Shown piece by piece: positions 46,074-55,024 of a stretch of 64,000 nucleotides of DNA. The stretch covers positions 3,348,001 through 3,412,000 of the forward strand of contig NZ_CP109785.1 in NCBI RefSeq assembly GCF_025913575.1, in the 5' to 3' direction. Numbering within the stretch: position 1 is the first letter of the stretch; each line of letters begins with the position of its first letter. Source of the stretch: Halocatena marina (GTDB lineage Archaea; Halobacteriota; Halobacteria; Halobacteriales; Haloarculaceae). The position numbers and the translations under genes were made by a program. The notes beneath the pieces were generated by a model that worked only from the letters and a program-made list of their open reading frames with translations, was not told where the DNA came from and searched no databases.

Positions 46074-48071
46074 ATGAATCGTCTCCGACGTTTGGCTATC
46101 GTGTTGATGGCCGTGAGTTTGATCATTAGTGCTGTCTACGCTACCGGTGCATTTACGAACATGACTGCCCAGCGCGATGCGAATGTACGCGTCGCGGGCG
46201 ATGGTGCGAGCTATCTATCGCTCCAACCATCTGATGGGCCAAACGGTGCGTATGCCACCCAGCGTAGCGGGCAGCTACGCGTCTCACTCGCTGGCTCACT
46301 CACCGAAAGCGGAGCGGGTGTCAACCGCCAGTCGCTAACGGTCGTCAAAAATGTGTTTACAATCTCTAATCAGGGATCTCAACCACTGGGCGTATGGATC
46401 ACCGATTCGAGTGGACCCGTCACGTTTGAGGGGGGTGAAGAACGGCGCACCCTCGAAGGAAAAGAGCAAGCTGTGACGCTTCAGTCGGGTGAGTCTGTGT
46501 CCGTCGGACTGACCGTCGATACTCGTCAGACGGTGAATGAGACGCTGATAAAAAAGGTGGAGATTCACGCCGATAGTGATGTTTCAGGTGGGGCTGTAGG
46601 CGGAAAGGAAGATGATAAGAACAGTACTGAACACATCTCTAAGAGTCCATCAACATCTGATGATAGAGATAATTCATCTTTGTCTCAACGTGAGAAGTTC
46701 AATGGTATCAATAAAAATAATGGGGGAAAAATAGACGACCTAGTGAATCTGATCAATAGAAACTACGAAATAATAAAAAAACATCGTGATGAATTGAAAC
46801 AGGCCGCTCAGTTAGTACCAGGGCCTATTGATGATCTTCTTGTTTGGATGCTTCTTCATCCTGAGAAAGTGCAGAATTTCTCGTTAGGTGGTGCGTTAGG
46901 GGCGGCGGGGATGCCCAGCGGAGAAACTCCAGTGGATGCGGCAGATTCGCTGTCGTACTTTGTCGGTTGGATGGCCGGCTCGTTCGTGCCGATCTTTGAT
47001 ATCGTGGCTGATGCACGGGATACTGCACAGGCTCTAGCTAACAAGGATGCGGTAGGGACCACTCTCGGTTTGGCAGCTATCCTCCCTGGTGTGGGAAAAT
47101 ATGGAGATGTGGGGCAGCTTGGAGTTTACACCTCAAGATGGGTGAAGTTTTCTGGAAAGTCTGGTAAGGTACGTAATGCGGTTAAGTCGGGAGTTCTTTC
47201 GCATCTCTCTGATAAGGCTAAGCGGAAGATATTAGATGGTCTCATCGACAATGGTGGTAAATTGAGTGTAACGAGGGGGATATCAGAGTCCGAAATGCAG
47301 CGGTATATTGATGCAGGTTATGATCGTGCTAAAATCAATGATCTAACGAAGAGTGATTCGTTTACTGATTCCGATATCCGCTCCTTTACTGCGAAAGGTG
47401 TTAATCTCGACCGGGTAAAGACGCTTAGAAATAGAAAGATCCCTGCCGAAGATGTCCGATATTACGTCAAAAATGATGTCAGCCTTCACAAAGTCACAAA
47501 TCTCCGGAATCAACAGTTCTCGCCGGAGCAGATCCGGAAATTCACGGACAAAGGAGTCGATACCCGTACTGTTACCGGGCTTAAGCGGAAGGGATTCTCC
47601 AATCAAGATATCAATTTGTATGTTGAGAAGGATGTAGATCTCAACCGAGTCAATCAGCTCAAGTATCAGGGGTTCACATCGGACGAGGTCTCACACTTTG
47701 TAAAACAGGGCGATAGATCGTATTTCAAGCGTGTTGATCCGAACAAGCGTGATGGCTCACGGCTCGGAAGTGGAGCAACGCTCCGCCAGGTCGGGAAACT
47801 CAAGAGCCAAGGCATCCCGAAGGACGACATTACGTACTATGTAGATAACGGTGTTAGTCTCAAGTTGGTGGGCTTCCTTCGGGAGAAAGGAAGTTCGTCA
47901 GGTAAGATTCGAAAATTCTTCTTAGGATCACCGAATAAGGTTAAGAGGAGAATTAAGGAAGCAAAGAGAGCTCAGGATCATGTTGTACCATGGATGACTA
48001 TAGCAGTGAACGCCCATAATTGGTGTTCAGTGAAGAAGAAAAGGAATGAAAGTGTCCCTATCTGTCCCTAG
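46074..48071 (+). CDS. Exported DUF1102-type protein fused to toxin-like modules
   Basis: 665 residues. Residues 1-170 match the preceding exported protein (ATGAFTNMTAQRDANVRVAGDGASYLSL, then VFTISNQGSQPLGVWITDS). A polar linker (170-215) leads to a helical region and a hydrophobic segment at about 291-345 (FVGWMAGSFVPIFDIVADARD, then LAAILPGVGKYGDV), which resembles the pre-toxin regions of polymorphic toxins. About eight 26-residue repeats fill 403-616. The C-terminus is basic and ends QDHVVPWMTIAVNAHNWCS. No known toxin domain was recognised. From about 46600 the DNA is AT-rich with codons unlike its neighbours, a sign of transfer. Confidence 0.8.
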   Translation: MNRLRRLAIVLMAVSLIISAVYATGAFTNMTAQRDANVRVAGDGASYLSLQPSDGPNGAYATQRSGQLRVSLAGSLTESGAGVNRQSLTVVKNVFTISNQGSQPLGVWITDSSGPVTFEGGEERRTLEGKEQAVTLQSGESVSVGLTVDTRQTVNETLIKKVEIHADSDVSGGAVGGKEDDKNSTEHISKSPSTSDDRDNSSLSQREKFNGINKNNGGKIDDLVNLINRNYEIIKKHRDELKQAAQLVPGPIDDLLVWMLLHPEKVQNFSLGGALGAAGMPSGETPVDAADSLSYFVGWMAGSFVPIFDIVADARDTAQALANKDAVGTTLGLAAILPGVGKYGDVGQLGVYTSRWVKFSGKSGKVRNAVKSGVLSHLSDKAKRKILDGLIDNGGKLSVTRGISESEMQRYIDAGYDRAKINDLTKSDSFTDSDIRSFTAKGVNLDRVKTLRNRKIPAEDVRYYVKNDVSLHKVTNLRNQQFSPEQIRKFTDKGVDTRTVTGLKRKGFSNQDINLYVEKDVDLNRVNQLKYQGFTSDEVSHFVKQGDRSYFKRVDPNKRDGSRLGSGATLRQVGKLKSQGIPKDDITYYVDNGVSLKLVGFLREKGSSSGKIRKFFLGSPNKVKRRIKEAKRAQDHVVPWMTIAVNAHNWCSVKKKRNESVPICP

Positions 48072-48152
48072 CAAAATCGTTAGATAAAATACAAATTGGG
48101 GGCTATCTCGTTGATCTTCGATTTGGCCCTTCGATGTCGTATGGATCTTACA

Positions 48153-48416
48153 TCAATCTCGAAGTGAAAAATGGGATATCACTAGTTCTTTGAATATTAT
48201 AAATATGAAATAAACCGTCAGTGCTGTTATAACAGCTGCGATTCCCACGGGTGTGTCGGGATATCGCCCAGATGACAGTCGACCTTGGAATGCAAACATT
48301 GGGTGAATGCTCACCAATACCGGTTGTACAATATATAGGAACAGAACCAATGATATAATTACAACGAGCATTGATTCAATAATACCTACAATCTTCCCTC
48401 CGAAACCTTCAGACAT
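48153..48416 (-). CDS. Small two-TM protein, possible immunity protein
   Basis: 87 residues from the ATG at 48416. Two long hydrophobic helices (about 10-36 and 58-79) flank a short polar loop (QGRLSSGRYPDTP). The gene is AT-rich, like the toxin-like gene with which it converges. Small membrane proteins beside toxin genes are often immunity proteins, but here that is only inference from position. Confidence 0.6.
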   Translation of the reverse strand: MSEGFGGKIVGIIESMLVVIISLVLFLYIVQPVLVSIHPMFAFQGRLSSGRYPDTPVGIAAVITALTVYFIFIIFKELVISHFSLRD

Positions 48417-48424
48417 AATTATAA

Positions 48425-48553
48425 TCAATCATCGAGAGCCATTCCCAACCGTTCGTTATGATTCCATCCGTTCTTCAGCACTATCGGCACTACGGCATGG
48501 ACGCCGTACATTAGTCCACTCGCGACGACACTCATGATGGCATACCACATCAT
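48425..48553 (-). CDS. 42-residue membrane protein
   Basis: Runs from ATG at 48553 (a second ATG follows immediately) to TGA at 48427-48425. One hydrophobic helix (MMWYAIMSVVASGLMYGVHA and on to VVPIVLK) is followed by a polar tail ending in LGMALDD. Its stop lies 8 bases before the ATG of the 87-residue gene, so both are likely on one transcript. Confidence 0.5.
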   Translation of the reverse strand: MMWYAIMSVVASGLMYGVHAVVPIVLKNGWNHNERLGMALDD

Positions 48554-48729
48554 TTTACGGTTCAGTGAATAATAGTTACGAAAAATTAGCGTTGTTCTCC
48601 CCGCGACGGCTCATCCATCCGCAGAACCGCTCCACAGAGCGGAAGGATCTATACCATCATAACACATATTCAACCTGAATCCGATCGGGAATCATAAATC
48701 TGTTTACCCCTCTACTACATCCTGATTGC

Positions 48730-49470
48730 ATGTCAGAAAGATCTTCTCCGCTAGAAGGACCGAATATGCTCACTATCCTCCGTGGTGCAGTCGACGCTGT
48801 CTGGGCATTCCCAGCAATTCTCGGTTTGTTTCTGCTGTCGGGGATTCTCCGGGTAGTCCTTCCTACTTTCGTTGCCAACGTAGTGAGACCATTGTTTATC
48901 GTCATCGGGGTCGTGATAGCCTATCGAGCACTCGATGGGCAGAGACAGATACACACAGCCTCAACGTTTGTGCTTCGGCTATTCATGGCGTTGCTCGCAG
49001 TATTTGCATCGTATCTGCTGTTCGTGGTCGGCGTATTGGCGCTTATTCTCCCCGGCATATACGGATGGGCCGGATTTTTTGTATTTCTTCCACCGAGCGC
49101 ATACGTATACACACGGCTCTTTCTTTCTACGCCGGCGGCAATGATCGATGGACATGGTCCAGCTGAAGCACTCGCTGGGAGTTGGCGGCTGATGCGTGGA
49201 TCTGTACTCGCTACTGGCTTTGCCCTCTTGATCGTTTTACTTGGTGGGATCGCTGCTCTCTTCCCTGTGTTCTGGTTTGTTCAGTCAGACCCATTACTAA
49301 ATATCGGAGTGGTGCTAATCATAGATACGTTGTTGGCTGGAATGCAGGCATTTCTCTACATAACACTCACTGAAACCTCCGAAGCAACCATCAATGACGG
49401 TACAGAGTCAGATCCGCAGGAGATAACCAGCCAAAACTCCGTGACCGAACATCCTGCCGAAACACACTAA
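48730..49470 (+). CDS. Multi-pass membrane protein
   Basis: 246 residues with about six helices. The motif LILPGIYGWAGFFVFLPPSAYVYTRLFLSTPAAMIDGHGPAEALAGSWRLMRGS follows the pattern of the YciC/GPDPase-membrane-domain type proteins, which are commonly multi-pass and of unknown function. The C-terminus is acidic and cytoplasmic. No operon partner is clear. Confidence 0.78.
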   Translation: MSERSSPLEGPNMLTILRGAVDAVWAFPAILGLFLLSGILRVVLPTFVANVVRPLFIVIGVVIAYRALDGQRQIHTASTFVLRLFMALLAVFASYLLFVVGVLALILPGIYGWAGFFVFLPPSAYVYTRLFLSTPAAMIDGHGPAEALAGSWRLMRGSVLATGFALLIVLLGGIAALFPVFWFVQSDPLLNIGVVLIIDTLLAGMQAFLYITLTETSEATINDGTESDPQEITSQNSVTEHPAETH

Positions 49471-49598
49471 GATACTTCTGTACTCGTTCCTCCAGTTACC
49501 AGCGATGACTCTCAGGGAAATCGGAATAATTCATTGATCCATACGCATCCATTTTCGAGAATCGTTTTTATTTTGCATACTCGCTCTGCAGATTTTAT

Positions 49599-49688
49599 AT
49601 GAGTGAAGTGGGAGACAGCTGGAAGAATACGATTCGACAACTAGCTGGAATACTAAGTGTTCTTGCTATCTCGTGGTTCGGGTTTTAA
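49599..49688 (+). CDS. 29-residue membrane peptide
   Basis: ATG at 49599 to TAA at 49688. A polar start (MSEVGDSWKNTIRQ) is followed by one hydrophobic helix ending in SWFGF. A TTTTATATG run directly at the start may be promoter sequence instead, in which case this ORF is chance. Confidence 0.3.
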   Translation: MSEVGDSWKNTIRQLAGILSVLAISWFGF

Positions 49689-49744
49689 CGTGCTCCTCGT
49701 TGTCGTCCGACGTGCTTTTCACTCAACCCACGGAATCGATGATA

Positions 49745-50551
49745 ATGAGAGCCATCACGCTCGGACCAGAAGGGACGTATTCCCACCGGGCGACGCGCGC
49801 TGTCGCCGACGAGATCGTGTTCACCGAGTCGGTGACGGGCATCGTTAAGTCCGTTGCATCGGGGGATATCGAGCGCGGAGTCATTCCTATCGAGAACAGT
49901 ATCGAAGGGTCAGTGACCGAATCGCTCGATGCACTCGCAGAATGTAACGTTTCTGTCGACTTGGAGATCGTCACGCCCATTCAGCACGCGCTGCTCGCAC
50001 AGGACCACGACTTCGAAGTCGTCGCGAGCCACGCCCAAGCACTCGCGCAGTGCCGTACGTATCTCGACTCGGAGTACCCCGACAGAGAGATCGAGACGGT
50101 TTCGAGCACAGCTCGTGGTGTTGAACGAGCCCGCAACGATTCAGCGGTGGCGGCTATCGGTCATCCTGATACGAGCGGCGACGATCTGCAGGTGCTCGCC
50201 GAAGACATCCAAGACCGTTCCTCGAATACAACACGATTCGTTGTGCTGGTACCACGCGAAGAGCGGTCTGTCTCGGGCGGGAAGACTTCGCTCATCATCT
50301 ATCCAAATACGGATTACCCCGGACTCTTACTGGAGTTGCTCGAGCCGTTCTCTGAGCGGGACATCAGCCTCTCGCGCATCGAATCTCGACCGAGTGGCGA
50401 GCGACTCGGTGATTATCTCTTCCACATCGATATCGATACTGGTCTCTACGAAGAACGGACCCAACAGGCACTCTCCGAGATAGAATCGATCGCCGATTCT
50501 GGCTGGGTCTGTCGGCTCGGATCCTACGATACAAAACACGTCTTGTACTAA
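49745..50551 (+). CDS. pheA: Prephenate dehydratase
   Basis: 268 residues from the ATG at 49745. It converts prephenate to phenylpyruvate in phenylalanine synthesis. Motifs are TLGPEGTYSHRA at the start, VIPIENSIEGSV, and the catalytic NTTRFVVL. A C-terminal ACT domain with ISLSRIESRPSGERLGDYLF binds phenylalanine for feedback control. The open frame upstream to 49673 is not conserved-looking. Confidence 0.95.
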   Translation: MRAITLGPEGTYSHRATRAVADEIVFTESVTGIVKSVASGDIERGVIPIENSIEGSVTESLDALAECNVSVDLEIVTPIQHALLAQDHDFEVVASHAQALAQCRTYLDSEYPDREIETVSSTARGVERARNDSAVAAIGHPDTSGDDLQVLAEDIQDRSSNTTRFVVLVPREERSVSGGKTSLIIYPNTDYPGLLLELLEPFSERDISLSRIESRPSGERLGDYLFHIDIDTGLYEERTQQALSEIESIADSGWVCRLGSYDTKHVLY

Positions 50552-50648
50552 CGCTCGTGCGTTCCGTGGCACCAGAAACCACTGTCCCCCATGTGATCCA
50601 GAGCATTCGGTGATAGGTTTATTCCGTATGAGGCCGTACACATCGTGT

Positions 50649-51059
50649 ATGCCATCGCGTAATCCGTTCGAAGAGATCGAGCGCATGTTCGAACAGATGG
50701 ACAAAGGGTTCCGGTCGTTCGACTCGAGTCTCACACAAGGAGTGCCACTCGATCTGGTCGACGAGAATGATTCCTACGTCGTCACAGCCGATCTCCCCGG
50801 CTACGATAAAGACGATATTGACGTACGACTCTCGGGGTCGACACTGCGGATTACCGCCGAACGAGACACGAAAACCGAAGATGTCGATACAGAATTCGTC
50901 CGGCGCGAACGCACCCGCGAATCCGTTAGCCGGTCAGTGCGACTCCCCGAACGCGTCGTTGAGGATGAAACCGACGCGAGCTACAAGAACGGCGTCCTCA
51001 CTGTGACACTCTCCAAGGAAGGCAGCCTCGACGACGGAGAATCGATCCCAATCGAATAA
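50649..51059 (+). CDS. hsp20: Hsp20 family small heat-shock protein
   Basis: 136 residues from the ATG at 50649. The N-terminus MPSRNPFEEIERMFEQMDKGF leads to an alpha-crystallin domain (YVVTADLPGYDKDDIDVRLSGSTLRITAER) with the motif YKNGVLTVTL at the end. It holds unfolded proteins to stop aggregation. A TTTATT run at about 50616-50621, some 30 bases upstream, could be its TATA box. Confidence 0.93.
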   Translation: MPSRNPFEEIERMFEQMDKGFRSFDSSLTQGVPLDLVDENDSYVVTADLPGYDKDDIDVRLSGSTLRITAERDTKTEDVDTEFVRRERTRESVSRSVRLPERVVEDETDASYKNGVLTVTLSKEGSLDDGESIPIE

Positions 51060-51183
51060 TCTTGTGCGATTCAGTCACAGCAATTTGACGATCTCTGATA
51101 TCATTTCACCATTGGCGTAACAATCGCTCTTTCCATCTGTTATCAATTATCACACAAAGCACCATTGTTGAGTAGCTATCGGC

Positions 51184-53889
51184 TCACTCGATTCGAATCG
51201 CTGGGCGGCCAGGACGTGCTGTTTGGCTCAACGTTTCGTCTGCATCTGTTGCACGAACAACCTGTACGTCAGCATTAAACTCTTGCCGGACGAGCCACAC
51301 AGCGCGATTCAGGGCCTCGAATTCGCGGTCGGGTGAGAGTGTCCTCGAAAGCGATCTCCGTTCGGATTGCAGTTCCTTTGCGTACTTGGCGGCCGCAGTT
51401 TTATTGACACGAACCGTCTCGTCGGTCACGATCTCTCGGATGACGTTCGCTTCATCGGTTTCGACTGCAATCTCTCGTGCGCGGAATTTCCAGTCAGGAG
51501 TGACGACGATCTCGATGCTCGCAGGGTCATCGATTCCTGCACCCTCGATAATCTGTCTGATATCTTCCCGCGTTTTTTCGACGATCCGTCTAGATAGCTG
51601 GTAGTCCTCTATGTCGTGCTTTGGCTCCGGCCAGTCGGATTCGACACCAAACACCTCGCTTTCATCTATCTCTTCGTTGCTTGCCTCTTTGTCTTCCGTG
51701 CTCGTCCCCGCACGTTCCCCATCATTCAGCGCAGCCCACAGCTCCGAACAGAGATGTGGAACAACGGGTGCGAGCAATTTCACCACGACACGCAGCCCGC
51801 GGTCAATCGTCTGCGTGTTCGGGGACGATTCGCGGTATCGGTACAACAAACTGACCAGCTCTCGTGATTCGCGGAGTCCGTCGACGAACGAGAGTGACTC
51901 GTAGCTCTCTTGAGCTGTCACGATCGTCGCGTCGATTTCGCGAGCAACGTATTCGTCGGCTGCATCACGAGAACTCTCGTGCTCGTCCCGTTCACTGTCC
52001 TCTACCTCACTCCCAATCACGAGATCGTACAGTCGCTCTACGAAGGCGTGCGTCGAGCGAACGCCAGTTTCCTGCCAATCGAAATCTCGTTCTGGACGTG
52101 CCGCTTGCATGGTGAACAGCCGTGCCGTGTCCGCACCGTACTCATCGATGATACGCTGTGGGGAGACGACGTTTCCTTTGCTTTTCGACATCGTCTCGCC
52201 GTCGAGTCGCACCATCCCCTGTGTGATCAGATCGGCGAACGGTTCGCGGTCATCGAGGAGTCCCGCATCCGATAGCACACGCATGAAGAACCGAGTGTAG
52301 AGCAGATGCATCACGGCGTGCTCGCGGCCTCCAACGTACAGATCGACGGGGAGCCAGTCGTTCGCTCGCTCGTTATCGAAGGGAGCATCACCGAGATCCG
52401 GCGAGACGAACCGCAGAAAATACCACGAAGAATCGACGAATGTGTCCATCGTGTCTGTCTCTCGTTTCGCATGCACACCGCACTCGGGGCAGGTCGTTTT
52501 GACGAACTCCTCGGCTGCATCGAGTGGGTTCCCTCGCGTCGGGACGAATTCAGGAAGTTCGACAGGCAGCTCTTTATCTGGTACGGACACTGGACCACAC
52601 TCGGGACAGTGGACGATCGGAATCGGTGTTCCCCAATAGCGCTGACGGGAGATTCCCCAGTCGCGTAGTCGGTAGTCGGTCTGTTCACTCGCACTCTCAA
52701 TCTCCTCGATCAATCGCTCGCGGGCTGCTGCGCTCTCCATGCCAGTGTACGCACCGCTGTTGACGAGCATACCGTCGGCAGTGTATGGTTTCTCGGTCAC
52801 GTCCGGGATCTCCGATCCATCTGCAGGCGCAACGACTGGAACGATCGAAAGCCCGTTCTCGCTCGCAAACTCGTGATCACGCTCGTCATGAGCGGGAACC
52901 CCCATCAGCGCTCCCGTCCCCACATCCGAGAAAGCGAAGTCGGCGACGTACACCGGAACCTCCCTATCCGTCACTGGATTGGCGGCAGTCAAGCCGGTAT
53001 CGACGCCGGTGTCGCCTTCCAACTCCTCAAATCGGTTAATATACTGGCGCACGTTTTCGTCGGTCTCGGCGAGTGACTGACTGATTTCGTGATCCGGCGC
53101 GAGCGCGACGAACGAGACGCCATGAATCGTGTCGATGCGCGTCGTGAACACAGTCACAGAATCGTAGCCCTCGATCTCGAACGCTAGCTCTGCGCCTGTC
53201 TGTCGCCCGATCCATTCACGTTGCATTGCACGGACACTCGTTGGCCACTCGTCCAACTCCGAGAGACTTTCGACCAACTCATCAGCGTAGTCAGTAATCT
53301 TCAAAAACCACTGATCTAACTCGCGTTCTTCAACTGGTGTCTCACACCGCCAACACGCGTCGTCTGCGCCATCGACCTGCTCGTCGGCCAGCACTGTTTC
53401 ACAAGACGGACACCAGTTCACGGCACTCGCTGCTTGCTCGACCAACCCCATCTCGTAGAACCGGGTGAACAGCCACTGGTTCCAGCGGTAGTACTCGGGA
53501 GCACAGGTCGTAAGCTCGCGGTCCCAATCGTACCCGAACCCCACTGCACGTAGCTGCTCGCGCATCTGCTCGATGCAGTCCATCGTCCACGCACGCGGGT
53601 TAGTGTCGTGCTCGATGGCCGCATTTTCGGCCGGAAGACCAAACGCATCCCACCCCATCGGATGGAGGACGGAATCGCCCTGCAACCGTCGGTAACGGGC
53701 GTACGCGTCGGTAATCGTGTAGTTACGGACGTGACCCATATGCAACTCTCCAGATGGATACGGGAACATTCCGAGGACGTACGTCGGTTCTATCGTGTCG
53801 TTCGGCGTGCGATACACTCCCTTTTCAGCCCATTCTGCCTGCCAATACCGTTCGATGTGTCGATGGTCGTACTCTTGTTGATCCTGCAT
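51184..53889 (-). CDS. leuS: Leucyl-tRNA synthetase, bacterial-type core
   Basis: 901 residues. The class I motifs are HMGH (residues 50-53) and MSKSKG (about 567). [16 protein letters not shown], the zinc sites (CPSC, CWRC, CPEC twice), [13 protein letters not shown] and the CP1 editing motif [12 protein letters not shown] show a bacterial-type catalytic core with editing Asp. The last 100 residues look archaeal: they end in FNADVQVV and [11 protein letters not shown], like the tail of the second enzyme at 55025. Natrialba magadii is reported to have bacterial-type LeuRSs with archaeal tRNA-binding tails. Confidence 0.92.
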   Translation of the reverse strand: MQDQQEYDHRHIERYWQAEWAEKGVYRTPNDTIEPTYVLGMFPYPSGELHMGHVRNYTITDAYARYRRLQGDSVLHPMGWDAFGLPAENAAIEHDTNPRAWTMDCIEQMREQLRAVGFGYDWDRELTTCAPEYYRWNQWLFTRFYEMGLVEQAASAVNWCPSCETVLADEQVDGADDACWRCETPVEERELDQWFLKITDYADELVESLSELDEWPTSVRAMQREWIGRQTGAELAFEIEGYDSVTVFTTRIDTIHGVSFVALAPDHEISQSLAETDENVRQYINRFEELEGDTGVDTGLTAANPVTDREVPVYVADFAFSDVGTGALMGVPAHDERDHEFASENGLSIVPVVAPADGSEIPDVTEKPYTADGMLVNSGAYTGMESAAARERLIEEIESASEQTDYRLRDWGISRQRYWGTPIPIVHCPECGPVSVPDKELPVELPEFVPTRGNPLDAAEEFVKTTCPECGVHAKRETDTMDTFVDSSWYFLRFVSPDLGDAPFDNERANDWLPVDLYVGGREHAVMHLLYTRFFMRVLSDAGLLDDREPFADLITQGMVRLDGETMSKSKGNVVSPQRIIDEYGADTARLFTMQAARPERDFDWQETGVRSTHAFVERLYDLVIGSEVEDSERDEHESSRDAADEYVAREIDATIVTAQESYESLSFVDGLRESRELVSLLYRYRESSPNTQTIDRGLRVVVKLLAPVVPHLCSELWAALNDGERAGTSTEDKEASNEEIDESEVFGVESDWPEPKHDIEDYQLSRRIVEKTREDIRQIIEGAGIDDPASIEIVVTPDWKFRAREIAVETDEANVIREIVTDETVRVNKTAAAKYAKELQSERRSLSRTLSPDREFEALNRAVWLVRQEFNADVQVVRATDADETLSQTARPGRPAIRIE

Positions 53890-54085
53890 AATCGGGACGG
53901 AATATGCTCTGGTGTTTAAACGGCTACGACATCATAATTAATATCAGACAGATACATCTGGCAGATGCGTCGATCGTTGGAACATACAACCCTCATTCGG
54001 CTCGACACGTGTGCACGGCACGTCAAAGCAATACTAATCTTTTCAGAATCGATTGAGTATCTCGGTGGGTCTCACTACTAGGTGA

Positions 54086-54850
54086 TCAGGAGGGGATCGT
54101 TTCGCGATACTGGTCCGCATTATCGTGGAAACAATCACCGACGACAACCGCATCAGCACCGGCTGCGAGGATTTCCTCGGTCTGTTGCTTGCTCCGAATA
54201 CCGCCACCGTACAACAACACCGTATCGTTCAGGTACTCGGCCGCTGCTTCAACGTCTTCAGGTCCACCATAGGTTCCTGAGTATTCGATATAGAACAGTG
54301 GGAAGCCATAGAACGCCTCTGTTGCAAGCGCAGCACCAGCGACTTGATCGGGGGTGTACAGCGTATCGACACCCGAAACGCCCGCTGCTTTCGAATCCGG
54401 GTTCTGAATGACGTATCCCTCTCCGATGATTTTCTCCGTCATTTCGACGACGAGATCTCGTCCCTTAGAAGCGATCAAGTCGCCAAGCAGCGGCACATCT
54501 GATCCGAGCAACTCCGTTGGTTTGCTGGCAACGCCAGTAAATAGATCGACGTGCTTTTCGACGAAATGCTCCCGATCTCCATTGTATACAGCGGGGATCG
54601 CAATGAAATCGACTGCTTCGATTGTCTCAAACGAAACGTGACGATCACGATATGGCTCTTGAAATACGGGAATTTCAGAGGATTGTGCTCGAATCTGCTC
54701 TATGACAGCCAGCGTATTCTCGCTCGTCACCCCATCGGAGCCACCAACGATAATCAGATCTGTCTGTTCGATGATCCCCATATCCTCGGGGAGGTCTTTC
54801 GCTGGATCAACCTTCGTGATGTGGTCAATCCCATGCCAATCGAGGTTCAT
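54086..54850 (-). CDS. Geranylgeranylglyceryl phosphate synthase
   Basis: 254 residues from the ATG at 54850. It joins geranylgeranyl diphosphate to glycerol-1-phosphate, the first committed step of archaeal ether lipids. TIM-barrel motifs: HITKVDPAKDLPED, DLIIVGGSDGVTSEN, EYSGTYGGPEDVEAAAEYL and the phosphate-binding LLYGGGIRSKQQTEEI, ADAVVVGDCFHD. The frame runs open to 55318 over the next gene, but conserved sequence begins at 54850. It lies between two leuS genes. Confidence 0.9.
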   Translation of the reverse strand: MNLDWHGIDHITKVDPAKDLPEDMGIIEQTDLIIVGGSDGVTSENTLAVIEQIRAQSSEIPVFQEPYRDRHVSFETIEAVDFIAIPAVYNGDREHFVEKHVDLFTGVASKPTELLGSDVPLLGDLIASKGRDLVVEMTEKIIGEGYVIQNPDSKAAGVSGVDTLYTPDQVAGAALATEAFYGFPLFYIEYSGTYGGPEDVEAAAEYLNDTVLLYGGGIRSKQQTEEILAAGADAVVVGDCFHDNADQYRETIPS

Positions 54851-55024
54851 GACACCAGACTTTGAGACAAAGGAGTAATAATCATATGGATTGCAAAGTG
54901 TCATCTCCATCGCTGTCTCAGCCACCGAGTTGACAGACGAGGAGACTCTCACGCACAATTGTCGGACGGAACAGACGAAACCGAGATGTACACTGCTTTT
55001 ACTCTCTCCCCTCCTTCGTAGCCC

